Source: Gammaproteobacteria bacterium (lineage in GTDB: Bacteria; Pseudomonadota; Gammaproteobacteria; Steroidobacterales; Woeseiaceae). Taken from it: 22,494 bases of DNA. The first letter of the stretch is position 1. Every line of letters starts with the position of its first letter. The translations under genes and the position numbers were made by a program. The DNA lies in assembly GCA_029881015.1 (NCBI GenBank), contig JAOUNK010000014.1, forward strand, positions 1 to 22,494, given 5' to 3'. Below, one piece after another: positions 1 through 6,945 of the stretch. The notes beneath the pieces were generated by a model, which did not search any database, had not been told where the DNA came from, and saw only the letters and a list, made by a program, of their open reading frames with translations.

Positions 1-1569
1 CCCTGGCTCGAGGACGACAACAAGAAGAAAGTCGGCCATCACCTGAAGTACGACGCGCATATCCTGGCTCGATACGACATCGCGCTGGGCGGCATGGCAT
101 ACGACACCATGCTCGAATCCTATGTCGTGAACAGCGTCGCGACGCGGCACGACATGGACTCCGTCGCACGCCGGTACCTGGGCAAGGAGACGATTCACTA
201 TGAAGACGTCGCCGGCAAGGGGGCCAGGCAGCTCACGTTCAACCAGGTCGATCTCGATGCCGCCGCTCCCTACGCGGCCGAAGACGCCGACATCACGCTG
301 CAGTTGCACCAGGCGCTGTGGCAACAGCTGGACGACATCCCGGCGCTCCGGAAGGTGTACGAGGAGATCGAGCAACCGCTCGTGCCGGTGCTGCTCGAGA
401 TGGAAGAAACCGGTGTGCTCGTCGACCGGGCGATGCTGCAAAAACAAAGCGGCGAACTTGCAGGGAAGATGGCCAAACTCGAGGCAAAGGCACACGAACT
501 TGCCGGCGGCCCCTTCAACCTGGGTTCGCCGAAACAACTTCAGCAGATCCTGTTCGAGCAGCAGAACCTGCCGGTCATTCGAAAAACACCCAAAGGGCAG
601 CCGTCGACGGCCGAGGATGTGCTCGTCGAGCTTGCCGGCGATTACGAGTTGCCGGCCGTCATCATCGATTACCGCAGCGTCAGCAAACTGAAGAGCACCT
701 ACACCGACAAGCTGCCTCTGCAGATCAACGAGCGGACGGGGCGCATTCACACGTCGTATCACCAGGCGGTCGCGGCGACGGGACGCCTGTCGTCGACCGA
801 CCCGAACCTGCAAAACATCCCGATCCGTACCGAAGAAGGCCGCCGTATTCGCCAGGCCTTCGTTGCGCCAAAGGGTTACGTCCTGCTGGCGGCCGACTAT
901 TCGCAGATCGAGCTGCGCATCATGGCGCACCTCTCGGCCGACAAGGGATTGCTCAGCGCCTTCCGCAAGGAACAGGACGTTCACAGGGCAACGGCCGCCG
1001 AGGTTTTCGAGACGGCCCTCGAAGACGTTACCGACGAGCAGCGCCGCTCCGCCAAGGCCATCAACTTCGGACTCATGTACGGCATGTCCGCATTCGGCCT
1101 TGCCAAGCAACTGGGCATCAGTCGTGGAGAAGCGCAGGAATACACGGACCTCTATTTCGACCGTTATCCCGGCGTGAAGCAGTACATGGACGATATCCGT
1201 GCGAAGGCCAGCGAGAAAGGCTACGTCGAAACCGTATTCGGCCGCCGCCTGTACCTTCCCGAGATCAACGACCGCAACGCGCAGCGCCGCCAGTACGCGG
1301 AACGCAGCGCCATCAATGCGCCGATGCAGGGCACCGCGGCCGACATCATCAAGCGCGCGATGATCAGCGTGCACGCGTGGCTGCAGCACGACCGACCTGG
1401 AGCGCGCATGATCATGCAGGTGCACGACGAACTCGTGTTCGAGGTAAAGAAGGATGCCGTCGATGCCGTTGCCGAGAAGGTAACCGAGCTCATGAACGGG
1501 GCCGCGGACCTCACCGTGGCACTGAAGGTCGATGTCGGCGTCGGCAGCAACTGGGATGAGGCGCACTGA
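1..1569 (+). CDS. polA: DNA polymerase I, 3' part (5' end outside window)
   Basis: This is the C-terminal portion of DNA polymerase I, which fills gaps during Okazaki fragment processing and repair. The frame is open from base 1, so the 5'-nuclease domain and part of the 3'-5' exonuclease lie outside the window. The visible protein begins in the proofreading exonuclease: the metal-binding aspartate of the KYDAHIL segment is at visible residue 18, and the later YAAEDAD segment carries the other expected aspartate, so proofreading looks intact. The polymerase domain follows with TGRLSSTDPNLQN, motif A (DYSQIELR), motif B (RRSAKAINFGLMYG) and motif C (VHDELVFEV) near the end. Family identity is very secure. 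An internal ATG at 94 is only the first ATG in the visible part, not a real start. The gene is followed by a structured intergenic region that carries a small RNA candidate. Confidence 0.98.
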   Translation, partial: PWLEDDNKKKVGHHLKYDAHILARYDIALGGMAYDTMLESYVVNSVATRHDMDSVARRYLGKETIHYEDVAGKGARQLTFNQVDLDAAAPYAAEDADITLQLHQALWQQLDDIPALRKVYEEIEQPLVPVLLEMEETGVLVDRAMLQKQSGELAGKMAKLEAKAHELAGGPFNLGSPKQLQQILFEQQNLPVIRKTPKGQPSTAEDVLVELAGDYELPAVIIDYRSVSKLKSTYTDKLPLQINERTGRIHTSYHQAVAATGRLSSTDPNLQNIPIRTEEGRRIRQAFVAPKGYVLLAADYSQIELRIMAHLSADKGLLSAFRKEQDVHRATAAEVFETALEDVTDEQRRSAKAINFGLMYGMSAFGLAKQLGISRGEAQEYTDLYFDRYPGVKQYMDDIRAKASEKGYVETVFGRRLYLPEINDRNAQRRQYAERSAINAPMQGTAADIIKRAMISVHAWLQHDRPGARMIMQVHDELVFEVKKDAVDAVAEKVTELMNGAADLTVALKVDVGVGSNWDEAH

Positions 1570-1654
1570 ACCCGCGCGCCGTGTTGCCGGAATCCTCGAT
1601 TTAGAGTCATTCCAAACTAAATTTTCTGCCTTTTCAAGCGCTTGCAGGGATTGG

Positions 1655-1682
1655 GGAACTCTGATGACCGCGACAGCTCTAA
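1655..1682 (+). promoter_or_regulatory. sigma-E/AlgU-type promoter for the downstream small RNA
   Basis: GGAACT at 1655-1660 and TCTAA at 1678-1682 match the extracytoplasmic sigma factor RpoE/AlgU consensus (GGAACTT, 15 bases, gTCTAA) with exactly the expected spacing: TCTAA begins 23 bases after the first G. The seventh -35 base is C instead of T, and the base before TCTAA is C instead of G. The predicted transcript start is about 1687-1690. No competing sigma-70 promoter stands out. ErsA of Pseudomonas lies at the same locus and is AlgU-dependent, which supports the reading; it was judged by eye only. Confidence 0.6.
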
Positions 1683-1687
1683 GTTCC

Positions 1688-1802
1688 TGAGTGCGTAAGT
1701 CACTCGCCTGTTTACCTCCCTAAGCAGGCGTGCAACACGGTTACCCCAAGCCTGTTGCTTCTTCTGGCCCCGGGGCACGGACGTGCTTCGGGGCTTTTTA
1801 TT
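1688..1802 (+). ncRNA. candidate ErsA/Spot 42-position small regulatory RNA
   Basis: The polA-engB gap holds an apparent small RNA gene of about 110 nt, running from a sigma-E-like promoter to a strong terminator. A 5-bp stem (GAGTG 1689-1693 with CACTC 1701-1705) opens the transcript. A 9-bp stem follows (1705-1713 with 1722-1730, one G-U pair) that displays the loop ACCUCCCU, complementary to Shine-Dalgarno sequences. A U-rich single-stranded stretch (about 1750-1766) could bind Hfq and precedes the terminator hairpin. Spot 42 of enterics and ErsA of Pseudomonas sit in this same gap. ErsA is AlgU-dependent and represses algC by pairing near its ribosome binding site. I see no clear primary-sequence match to Spot 42, so homology rests on position, promoter type and architecture. 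A short peptide gene is not evident here. Confidence 0.6.
1767..1802 (+). terminator. strong intrinsic terminator of the small RNA (and polA read-through)
   Basis: A perfect 13-bp stem (1767-1779 with 1782-1794, two G-U pairs) closes on a minimal GA loop and is followed directly by TTTTTATT. It is a textbook Rho-independent terminator on the plus strand. On the minus strand no U-run follows the hairpin, so it is unlikely to end engB transcripts efficiently. Confidence 0.9.
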
Positions 1803-1814
1803 GCCCCTTCGGGA

Positions 1815-2411
1815 TCAGGTTTCGCGCTCGTGGCAGAGAAATTCCTCGAGCTTGTTGCGCGCTTCGCCCTCGCCCTCGCGGCTCAGGGCCGAGAATTGCT
1901 GAACGGTCGCGCTATCCCCAAGATCGCGCCGCACCTCGAGCAGGGCCTTCGCCGCCTGGCCTCGCTTGAGTTTGTCGGCTTTGGTCAGGAGCACGTGCAC
2001 AGGCAGCCCGACAGCATCGCCGAATGCCAGCATCTGCCGGTCGAAATCCATCAACTGGCGGCGGATATCCACGATCAGGAACATGCCGGCCAGGCTCTTG
2101 CGACGCTCGAAATAGTCGGCCATGAGGTCGGCCCAATGATGACGCATCTTGTCGGCAACCTGCGCAAAACCGTAGCCCGGCAGGTCCACGAGGCGCTTGT
2201 CGTCGCGCAGCGTGAAGAAATTCACGAGTTGCGTGCGGCCCGGTGTCCTGCTCGTGCGGGCGAACTGGCGACGGTTCACGATCACGTTGATCGCGCTCGA
2301 TTTGCCGGCATTGGAGCGACCGGCGAAGGCCACTTCGGCGCCTTCGTCCGGAACGAACTGGGACGGCATGTTGGCGCTCTTTATGAAGGCGGCTTGTGGG
2401 TATTGCGACAT
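1815..2411 (-). CDS. engB: ribosome biogenesis GTP-binding protein EngB/YihA/YsxC
   Basis: This TRAFAC-class GTPase takes part in assembly of the large ribosomal subunit. The 198-residue product has the usual family length. Visible motifs in order are the Walker A/G1 loop GRSNAGKSS (about residues 31-39), the G3 segment DLPGYGFAQV, the G4 specificity motif TKADK and a G5-like SALS near the C terminus. The start is the ATG whose complement is at 2409-2411; no obvious strong Shine-Dalgarno precedes it. It is transcribed away from cytochrome c4 and convergently toward polA and the small RNA terminator. The neighbourhood polA-engB-cc4-dsbA is conserved in Pseudomonas-like genomes, which reinforces the call. 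Confidence 0.97.
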   Translation of the reverse strand: MSQYPQAAFIKSANMPSQFVPDEGAEVAFAGRSNAGKSSAINVIVNRRQFARTSRTPGRTQLVNFFTLRDDKRLVDLPGYGFAQVADKMRHHWADLMADYFERRKSLAGMFLIVDIRRQLMDFDRQMLAFGDAVGLPVHVLLTKADKLKRGQAAKALLEVRRDLGDSATVQQFSALSREGEGEARNKLEEFLCHERET

Positions 2412-2434
2412 GGGTACGCCCAGTGGATTGTGTG

Positions 2435-2440
2435 TATAAT
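2435..2440 (+). promoter_or_regulatory. possible -10 element for the cytochrome c4 transcript
   Basis: A perfect TATAAT lies in the divergent engB/cytochrome c4 gap. No good -35 box is seen at 16-18 bases upstream, so the promoter would be activator-dependent or weak. If used, it starts near 2447 and produces a leader of about 175 nt. Confidence 0.35.
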
Positions 2441-2498
2441 TCGCGCTTGCTGAGTATGGGGCCGGGCGACAAGTTTGACCGGTCCGGGGTCACGCAGC

Positions 2499-2599
2499 AA
2501 GGCGGCCCGCCGCCTTCCAACCCGGCACCAGACCCGGTGCGACTCAAGCGACGTATCTGGCTCTATGGATTTTTTTAAAGCGCCGGCCTGGGCCGGCGC
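2499..2599 (+). other. hairpin-rich 5' leader of cytochrome c4
   Basis: Three inverted repeats sit between the candidate promoter and the cytochrome c4 start. They are AAGGCGG/CCGCCTT (2499-2505 with 2510-2516, CCCG loop), GCACC/GGTGC (2525-2529 with 2536-2540) and a perfect 9-bp GC-rich palindrome (2580-2588 with 2591-2599, TG centre). None is followed by a U-run on either strand, so I do not call a terminator. A run of seven T lies just before the last hairpin (2570-2576). They may stabilise or regulate the mRNA; no known riboswitch class is recognised. Confidence 0.45.
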
Positions 2600-2621
2600 A
2601 GCAAAGTAACGGTTAGACACT

Positions 2622-3251
2622 ATGAATATCAAGCTCGCTCCGCTTTTCGCGACAGTCGGTCTCGCACTGGTCGCAACCCAGGTCCAGGCAGAAAGCCTGG
2701 TTGATGGCTCGGCTGAAGCCGGCAAGGCCAAGGCCATTACCTGCACCGCGTGCCATGGTGCCGAAGGCAATAGCGCCAACGCCATGTGGCCGAACATTGC
2801 CGGCCAGAATGCGCCCTACCTCCAGGCTCAGTTGCAGGCCTTCAAGGACGGTCTGCGCAAGGACCCGCTCATGTCCAGCCAGGCCATGCTGCTGAGCGAC
2901 GCGGATATCGCGGACCTCGCCGTCTACTTCGAAAGCCTCCCGGCCGCGGCCCAGTCCGTCGCCGACGCCAGCTCGGTGAATCTCGGCGAAGCGCTGTATC
3001 GCGGCGGTAACACGGCGAACGGCGTGCCGGCATGCATCGCCTGCCACGGCCCGAGCGGACGTGGCAACCCCGCTGCCCAGTACCCGGCACTGCAGGGACA
3101 ACACTCGGTCTACACGGTCAAGCAGCTCAATGACTACGCTGCCGAGACACGCGAGACAGATGGCAAGACGCGCATCATGCGCGACATCGCGGGGCGCCTC
3201 AGCGACAAGGAAATCGCGGCACTTTCTTCTTATGTACAGGGTCTGAGATAA
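2622..3251 (+). CDS. periplasmic diheme cytochrome c4
   Basis: This is a two-domain c-type cytochrome that shuttles electrons in the periplasm, usually from the bc1 complex to terminal oxidases. The 209-residue precursor starts with a Sec signal peptide (cleavage probably after VQA, residue 23). Two CxxCH heme-binding motifs are present, CTACH at 41-45 and CIACH at 138-142. Methionines at 84 and 186 are placed to be the axial ligands in each domain. Internal duplication of about 95 residues is the family signature. dsbA follows after 25 bases on the same strand, so they are likely co-transcribed. No strong Shine-Dalgarno is visible before the ATG. The gene is often called cc4 or cycA; I leave the symbol open. 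Confidence 0.95.
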   Translation: MNIKLAPLFATVGLALVATQVQAESLVDGSAEAGKAKAITCTACHGAEGNSANAMWPNIAGQNAPYLQAQLQAFKDGLRKDPLMSSQAMLLSDADIADLAVYFESLPAAAQSVADASSVNLGEALYRGGNTANGVPACIACHGPSGRGNPAAQYPALQGQHSVYTVKQLNDYAAETRETDGKTRIMRDIAGRLSDKEIAALSSYVQGLR

Positions 3252-3276
3252 GCCACTCATCGTTCAGGACGACACT

Positions 3277-4116
3277 ATGACGAAACATTTTTTCTGGATC
3301 GCGGCGCTGCTCCTCACAGTGGCCGCCTGCAGCAAGGAAGAACAGCCTGCGCCGGTCGCGCAGGATGCAGCCGTTGAAGCACCTGCACCCGAGCCCGTGA
3401 CGGAACCCGTGGCAACCGAAGAAGCAACAACGGAAACGCTCGAGATCGTTGAAGAATCCGCCGCAGAAGAAGAGGCGGAGGATGAGCCTATCGTTCTGGC
3501 CGTAGCCGACACAGCGGATGCGTCGGCTCGCGAGTGGAAATACCAGGAAGGCAAGCACTACTTCCGACTGGTTCCGACCCAGCCGACCGTCGGTGGCGCC
3601 GACAAGATCGAGGTCGCCGAGTCGTTCATGTACAGCTGCCCGCACTGCTTTACGCTTGAACCGTATATCAACAAGTGGGCCGCAGAGAAAGATCCCGCCG
3701 TGCGTTTCGTCCGCATCCCGGCAACGTGGAACCAGGCGGCTGTCCTCCATGCGCAGATCTATTACACGCAGGACATCCTGGGGCGTAACGGCGCGCTCAA
3801 GGATCCCGATGCGTTCCACCTGGCGGTCTTCACAGAGTTCCACCAGCGAGGCAATCGCCTGACGTCCGAGACGGTGATCAAGCGCCTGTTCATGCGCTAC
3901 GGCGTTTCCGAAGACGACTTCAACAAGACCTGGAATTCGTTCGAAGTAAACACGCGACTGCGTCTCGGCGGGGACCTCGTGCGCCGCTATGGTATCGCCG
4001 CGGTCCCGACGATCGTGGTGAACGGGAAGTACCGCACAAGCGCATCGGATGCCGGTGGTTACGATCAACTCATCGAGCTTATCGACGAGCTCACGGTGCG
4101 AGAGGGCCTGCGCTAG
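3277..4116 (+). CDS. dsbA: DsbA-type thiol:disulfide oxidoreductase, predicted lipoprotein
   Basis: This protein oxidises cysteine pairs of exported proteins. The active site is CPHC at residues 121-124, the same dipeptide as in E. coli DsbA, and the cis-proline loop VPT is at 243-245. The helical insertion lies between them. The N terminus differs from classical DsbA: a short hydrophobic segment ends in a lipobox (TVAAC, Cys18), so the protein is probably lipid-anchored. Serine at +2 predicts outer-membrane sorting. A roughly 65-residue Pro/Ala/Glu-rich acidic linker separates the anchor from the catalytic domain, which makes the product (279 residues) longer than classical DsbA of about 210. 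It lies 25 bases downstream of cytochrome c4, as in Pseudomonas. Its stop codon abuts that of the convergent L,D-transpeptidase. Confidence 0.93.
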   Translation: MTKHFFWIAALLLTVAACSKEEQPAPVAQDAAVEAPAPEPVTEPVATEEATTETLEIVEESAAEEEAEDEPIVLAVADTADASAREWKYQEGKHYFRLVPTQPTVGGADKIEVAESFMYSCPHCFTLEPYINKWAAEKDPAVRFVRIPATWNQAAVLHAQIYYTQDILGRNGALKDPDAFHLAVFTEFHQRGNRLTSETVIKRLFMRYGVSEDDFNKTWNSFEVNTRLRLGGDLVRRYGIAAVPTIVVNGKYRTSASDAGGYDQLIELIDELTVREGLR

Positions 4117-5013
4117 CTAGCCGCTGTCCTCGGCAATGATCTTATAGGCGCCGCTCTCTGAGCGGCGCCAGTACATTCGGCGCACGGCAATGACCTTGCG
4201 CGCATCCCCCTCACTGATTTCGAGCCGGAACCTGCTCAGGTAGAGCCCGTCTTCGACGGGATCGCCGAGCAACAGCAGGTCACTCACGGTTACCGCCGTG
4301 ATGGCGCGCTCGCCGAACGTTTCGAGGCTGAATGCAGACCACTCGGCCTTGTTCATTCCCCAGTGTTCGAACGCCTCGTCGTAAAGATCCAGCCAGCTGA
4401 ACATGTCGCCTTTTTCGAGACTCACTGCCCACTCGGCTACGGCACTCTCCAGGGCATCGCGTATGGCCGCGGCCTGTTCCGCTTCGACCCAATCGATCTC
4501 GCGGCTAATCAGCACGGGGGTCGTGTTCGGTTCGAAGAACGGTTCAAGTTCCAGCAGTTGTTCATTCGGCAATGCGATGCAGCCATCGGTGTCGAGGGGA
4601 GGACGCACCCCGCCGTTGGCGTCGACACCGTGTACCCAGATACCGTCACCGGATCGTCCCTGCCGCCTGTCCCACGCGTTCGGGTAGTCGAGCGGGAATG
4701 CCGTCGCACCGTATTTCTCGTGCAGCCGGCTCGTATCGAGCTGCTCCGTGACAAAGTAGATCCCGAGCGGCGTGCGCCGGTCACCGGCGTGCTGCTTGCC
4801 GGTACCTGCCTGGCCGATCGACATGTCGTCCTCGCGAATCTCCTGCACGCCGTGTGCAGTGCGGTCGAAGCGATGAAACGAGGACGTCGACGTTTCCGCA
4901 ATGAACACGGTCGTCGTGGATTCTGGCAGTCGCAGGAGCCAGGCGGGGACAGGCTCGGCCACCAGGGACGCGGTGATCGAAAGCAGAAAAAGTGCGGCGA
5001 GGAACTTCAGCAT
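4117..5013 (-). CDS. exported YkuD-family L,D-transpeptidase with C-terminal NTF2-like domain
   Basis: The 298-residue product begins with a Sec signal peptide (cleavage near residue 19). The YkuD catalytic core follows, with HG at 128-129 and the nucleophile motif TDGCIAL with Cys145. Family members form or cut 3-3 peptidoglycan cross-links or Lpp-peptidoglycan links. The classical motif is [ST]HGC; here Asp143 replaces that histidine, as in YafK-like branches, so a YafK/DpaA-type or divergent role is possible. Residues about 185-298 resemble the NTF2/SnoaL-like (Cds6-type) domain seen fused to some transpeptidases; this is recognised by pattern only. The gene is convergent with dsbA and divergent from the DUF885 gene. 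Confidence 0.85.
   Translation of the reverse strand: MLKFLAALFLLSITASLVAEPVPAWLLRLPESTTTVFIAETSTSSFHRFDRTAHGVQEIREDDMSIGQAGTGKQHAGDRRTPLGIYFVTEQLDTSRLHEKYGATAFPLDYPNAWDRRQGRSGDGIWVHGVDANGGVRPPLDTDGCIALPNEQLLELEPFFEPNTTPVLISREIDWVEAEQAAAIRDALESAVAEWAVSLEKGDMFSWLDLYDEAFEHWGMNKAEWSAFSLETFGERAITAVTVSDLLLLGDPVEDGLYLSRFRLEISEGDARKVIAVRRMYWRRSESGAYKIIAEDSG
4147..4169. repeat. perfect 9-bp inverted repeat at the dsbA/transpeptidase convergence
   Basis: GGCGCCGCT (4147-4155) and AGCGGCGCC (4161-4169) flank a 5-base loop. It lies inside the last codons of the transpeptidase, 30 bases past the dsbA stop. No U-run follows on either strand, so it may serve as a 3'-end stability or Rho-linked element rather than an intrinsic terminator. 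Confidence 0.5.
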
Positions 5014-5023
5014 AAGCCGATAT

Positions 5024-5051
5024 TACAGGGCTGCTGAGACCATGCTAAGGT
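5024..5051 (+). promoter_or_regulatory. possible sigma-70 promoter for the DUF885 gene
   Basis: TTACAG (5024-5029) and TAAGGT (5046-5051) are separated by 16 bases, with an extended -10 TGC directly before the -10 box. The start site would be near 5058, giving a leader of about 27 nt before the GTG at 5085. The match is moderate and was assessed by eye. Confidence 0.35.
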
Positions 5052-5084
5052 CGATCGCCTATCCGACGAAACCGGGGATCTCAC

Positions 5085-6854
5085 GTGAAGCGAACAATTA
5101 GCGTCTTTCTTCTCGGCCTGCTGGCCGCAGGTACCTGCGCCGCCACACCAACGGACGAGGCGTTCCAGAACCTCGCCGATGAGTACATCAGCGATCTGGT
5201 GAATCTCTCGCCGGTCTACGCGACCGCCATCGGTAACCATAGTGCCGACGACGAACTGGACCAGGTCGACGCTGCCGGCAGGGCCGAAACGCTCGCTTTG
5301 TTGCGGCAGTACAAGGCAGCGCTCGACGCGCTCGACAGGAACGAGCTGTCGCGCGCAAACCAGGTCGATGCCGAGCTGCTGCTGCACTCCCTCGAATCCG
5401 ATATTTGGTCGATCGAGGTCCTGCGCGAGTGGGCCTGGAATCCGCTTTACTATGTAAACATCTCGGGCGGTGCGATCTACAGCCTGCTCGCGCGCGATTT
5501 TGCCCCGCTCGAAACACGCCTCATGTCGGCCGCCGCGCGGCTGGAGCAGATCCCCCGCTTCCTCGAACAGGCGCGCAGTTCCATCGAGCCGGCGCGCGTT
5601 CCCCGAATTCATGCGGAGACCGCGATCGCCCAGAACCAGGGACTCAATTCGATTGTCGACCTGATGATCGTTCCGCAACTGGATGTTCTTTCCAGCGCAC
5701 AGCAGCAACGCCTGAATGCGGCCATCGAGACAGCCAGGAATGCCGTAGCGGACCACCAGACCTGGCTCGAGGAAAAACTGCTGCCGCAGGCCAATGGCGA
5801 CTTTCGCATCGGCGCGGAACTCTACGACACGAAGCTTGCGCTTGCCCTGAATTCGCCACTCAGTCGCAAGGAGATTACGGCGCGCGCCGAACAGGAATTC
5901 GAAAGAGTTCGCAATGAGATGTACGAGGTGTCGAAGGCCGTCTATCTCGCCAGGCATCCCATGACGAGATTTCCCGACGATCCGGAAGAAGCGTACAAGC
6001 AGGCGATCATCCGCGCGGCGCTGGAGGAGGCCTACAAGAAGCTGCCGCCGCGTGACGGCATCGTGGCCGTGGCCCGGGAGCAGCTCCAGGAAGCCACCGA
6101 CTTTGTCATCGAACACAACATCGTGACGATGCCCGAGGAGCCCGTCGAGATCATCATCATGCCCGAGTTCCAGCGCGGCGTGTCCGTGGCCTACCTCGAC
6201 CCGCCGGGTCCTCTCGACCGCGACCAGCCGGCGTTCTACGCCGTGGCGCCGCTGCCGACCGACTGGACCGATGAGCAGGTTGAATCGTTCCTGCGCGAGT
6301 ACAACATTTACTCGATCCAGGATCTTACGATTCACGAAGGAGTTCCCGGGCATTACCTGCAGCTGGCGCTGAGCAATCGCTACCCATCGGCGCTGCGCAG
6401 CGTTCTGTGGTCAGGTCCCTTTGTGGAAGGCTGGGCCGTCTATGCCGAACAGATGATGATCGAGGCCGGCTACCAGGATCACGATCCGCTCATGAAGCTG
6501 ATCAACCTCAAGTGGTACCTGCGTGCCGTCACCAACGCGATCATTGACTCGGCGATACATGTCGACGGGATGACGCGCGAGGCGGCGATGAAACTCATGG
6601 TCGAAGGTGGTTTCCAGGAGGAACGCGAGGCCGCCGGCAAGTGGGTACGCGCCCAGCTCACGTCCGCGCAGTTGTCCACGTATTTCGTGGGCTACCAGGA
6701 GCACATCGAGATGCGCGCGGCTGTCGAAGCCCGCTGGGGCGAAGCGTTTACGCTGCGCCGCTATCACGACCAGGCGCTGTCTTACGGCTCGCCGCCCGTG
6801 CGGTTCGTGCGCGCATTGCTGCTCGACGAGGACATCCCGCGCCGCGGCGAGTGA
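5085..6854 (+). CDS. exported DUF885 family protein (putative zinc metallopeptidase)
   Basis: The 589-residue protein has a Sec signal peptide (cleavage near residue 19-20) and belongs to DUF885, proteins with a metallopeptidase-like fold. The predicted zinc site is HEGVPGH at residues 417-423 (an HExxH-like variant with one extra residue). It is followed by EGWAVYAE at 448-455, which would supply the glutamate ligand. The helical N-terminal half and the VAYLDPPG segment at 368-375 also fit the family. The start is a GTG preceded by GGGGAT about 7 bases upstream; no in-frame ATG is better placed. It is monocistronic or the first gene before the RND pump, 91 bases away. The actual substrate is unknown; peptidase activity is inferred from the motif. 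Confidence 0.88.
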   Translation: MKRTISVFLLGLLAAGTCAATPTDEAFQNLADEYISDLVNLSPVYATAIGNHSADDELDQVDAAGRAETLALLRQYKAALDALDRNELSRANQVDAELLLHSLESDIWSIEVLREWAWNPLYYVNISGGAIYSLLARDFAPLETRLMSAAARLEQIPRFLEQARSSIEPARVPRIHAETAIAQNQGLNSIVDLMIVPQLDVLSSAQQQRLNAAIETARNAVADHQTWLEEKLLPQANGDFRIGAELYDTKLALALNSPLSRKEITARAEQEFERVRNEMYEVSKAVYLARHPMTRFPDDPEEAYKQAIIRAALEEAYKKLPPRDGIVAVAREQLQEATDFVIEHNIVTMPEEPVEIIIMPEFQRGVSVAYLDPPGPLDRDQPAFYAVAPLPTDWTDEQVESFLREYNIYSIQDLTIHEGVPGHYLQLALSNRYPSALRSVLWSGPFVEGWAVYAEQMMIEAGYQDHDPLMKLINLKWYLRAVTNAIIDSAIHVDGMTREAAMKLMVEGGFQEEREAAGKWVRAQLTSAQLSTYFVGYQEHIEMRAAVEARWGEAFTLRRYHDQALSYGSPPVRFVRALLLDEDIPRRGE

Positions 6855-6945
6855 ATCCGCCACATATTCCAAAAGGGCATAACGCTTCGACGTTTTATCC
6901 GCGTTTTCCTGCAACGAAAAAAAGGAGGCCAGCATCTAAGGGTCT

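Noticed and set aside
1655..1687. GGAACT/AGTTCC inverted repeat as an RNA hairpin
   Set aside because: The left arm is the -35 and the right arm overlaps the -10 of the sigma-E-like promoter, and both lie upstream of the likely transcript start. The pairing is probably coincidental.
1645..1754. 6S-like or 4.5S-like RNA closed by TTGGGG/CCCCAA pairing
   Set aside because: It lacks the 6S central bubble pattern and the 4.5S GGAAGGAAGCAGCC core. The left arm is upstream of the predicted start.
1755..2453. Long plus-strand frame opposite engB (232 residues)
   Set aside because: It has no family features and mirrors a confident engB gene with clear GTPase motifs; it is a shadow caused by high GC.
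2580..2599. Perfect GC palindrome before cytochrome c4 as a terminator
   Set aside because: The T-run lies on the wrong side for the plus strand and there are only three U after it on the minus strand.
5007..6353. Minus-strand 448-residue frame opposite the DUF885 gene
   Set aside because: It is rich in Arg/Gly/Leu without any domain, while the plus frame has a signal peptide and HEGVPGH motif.
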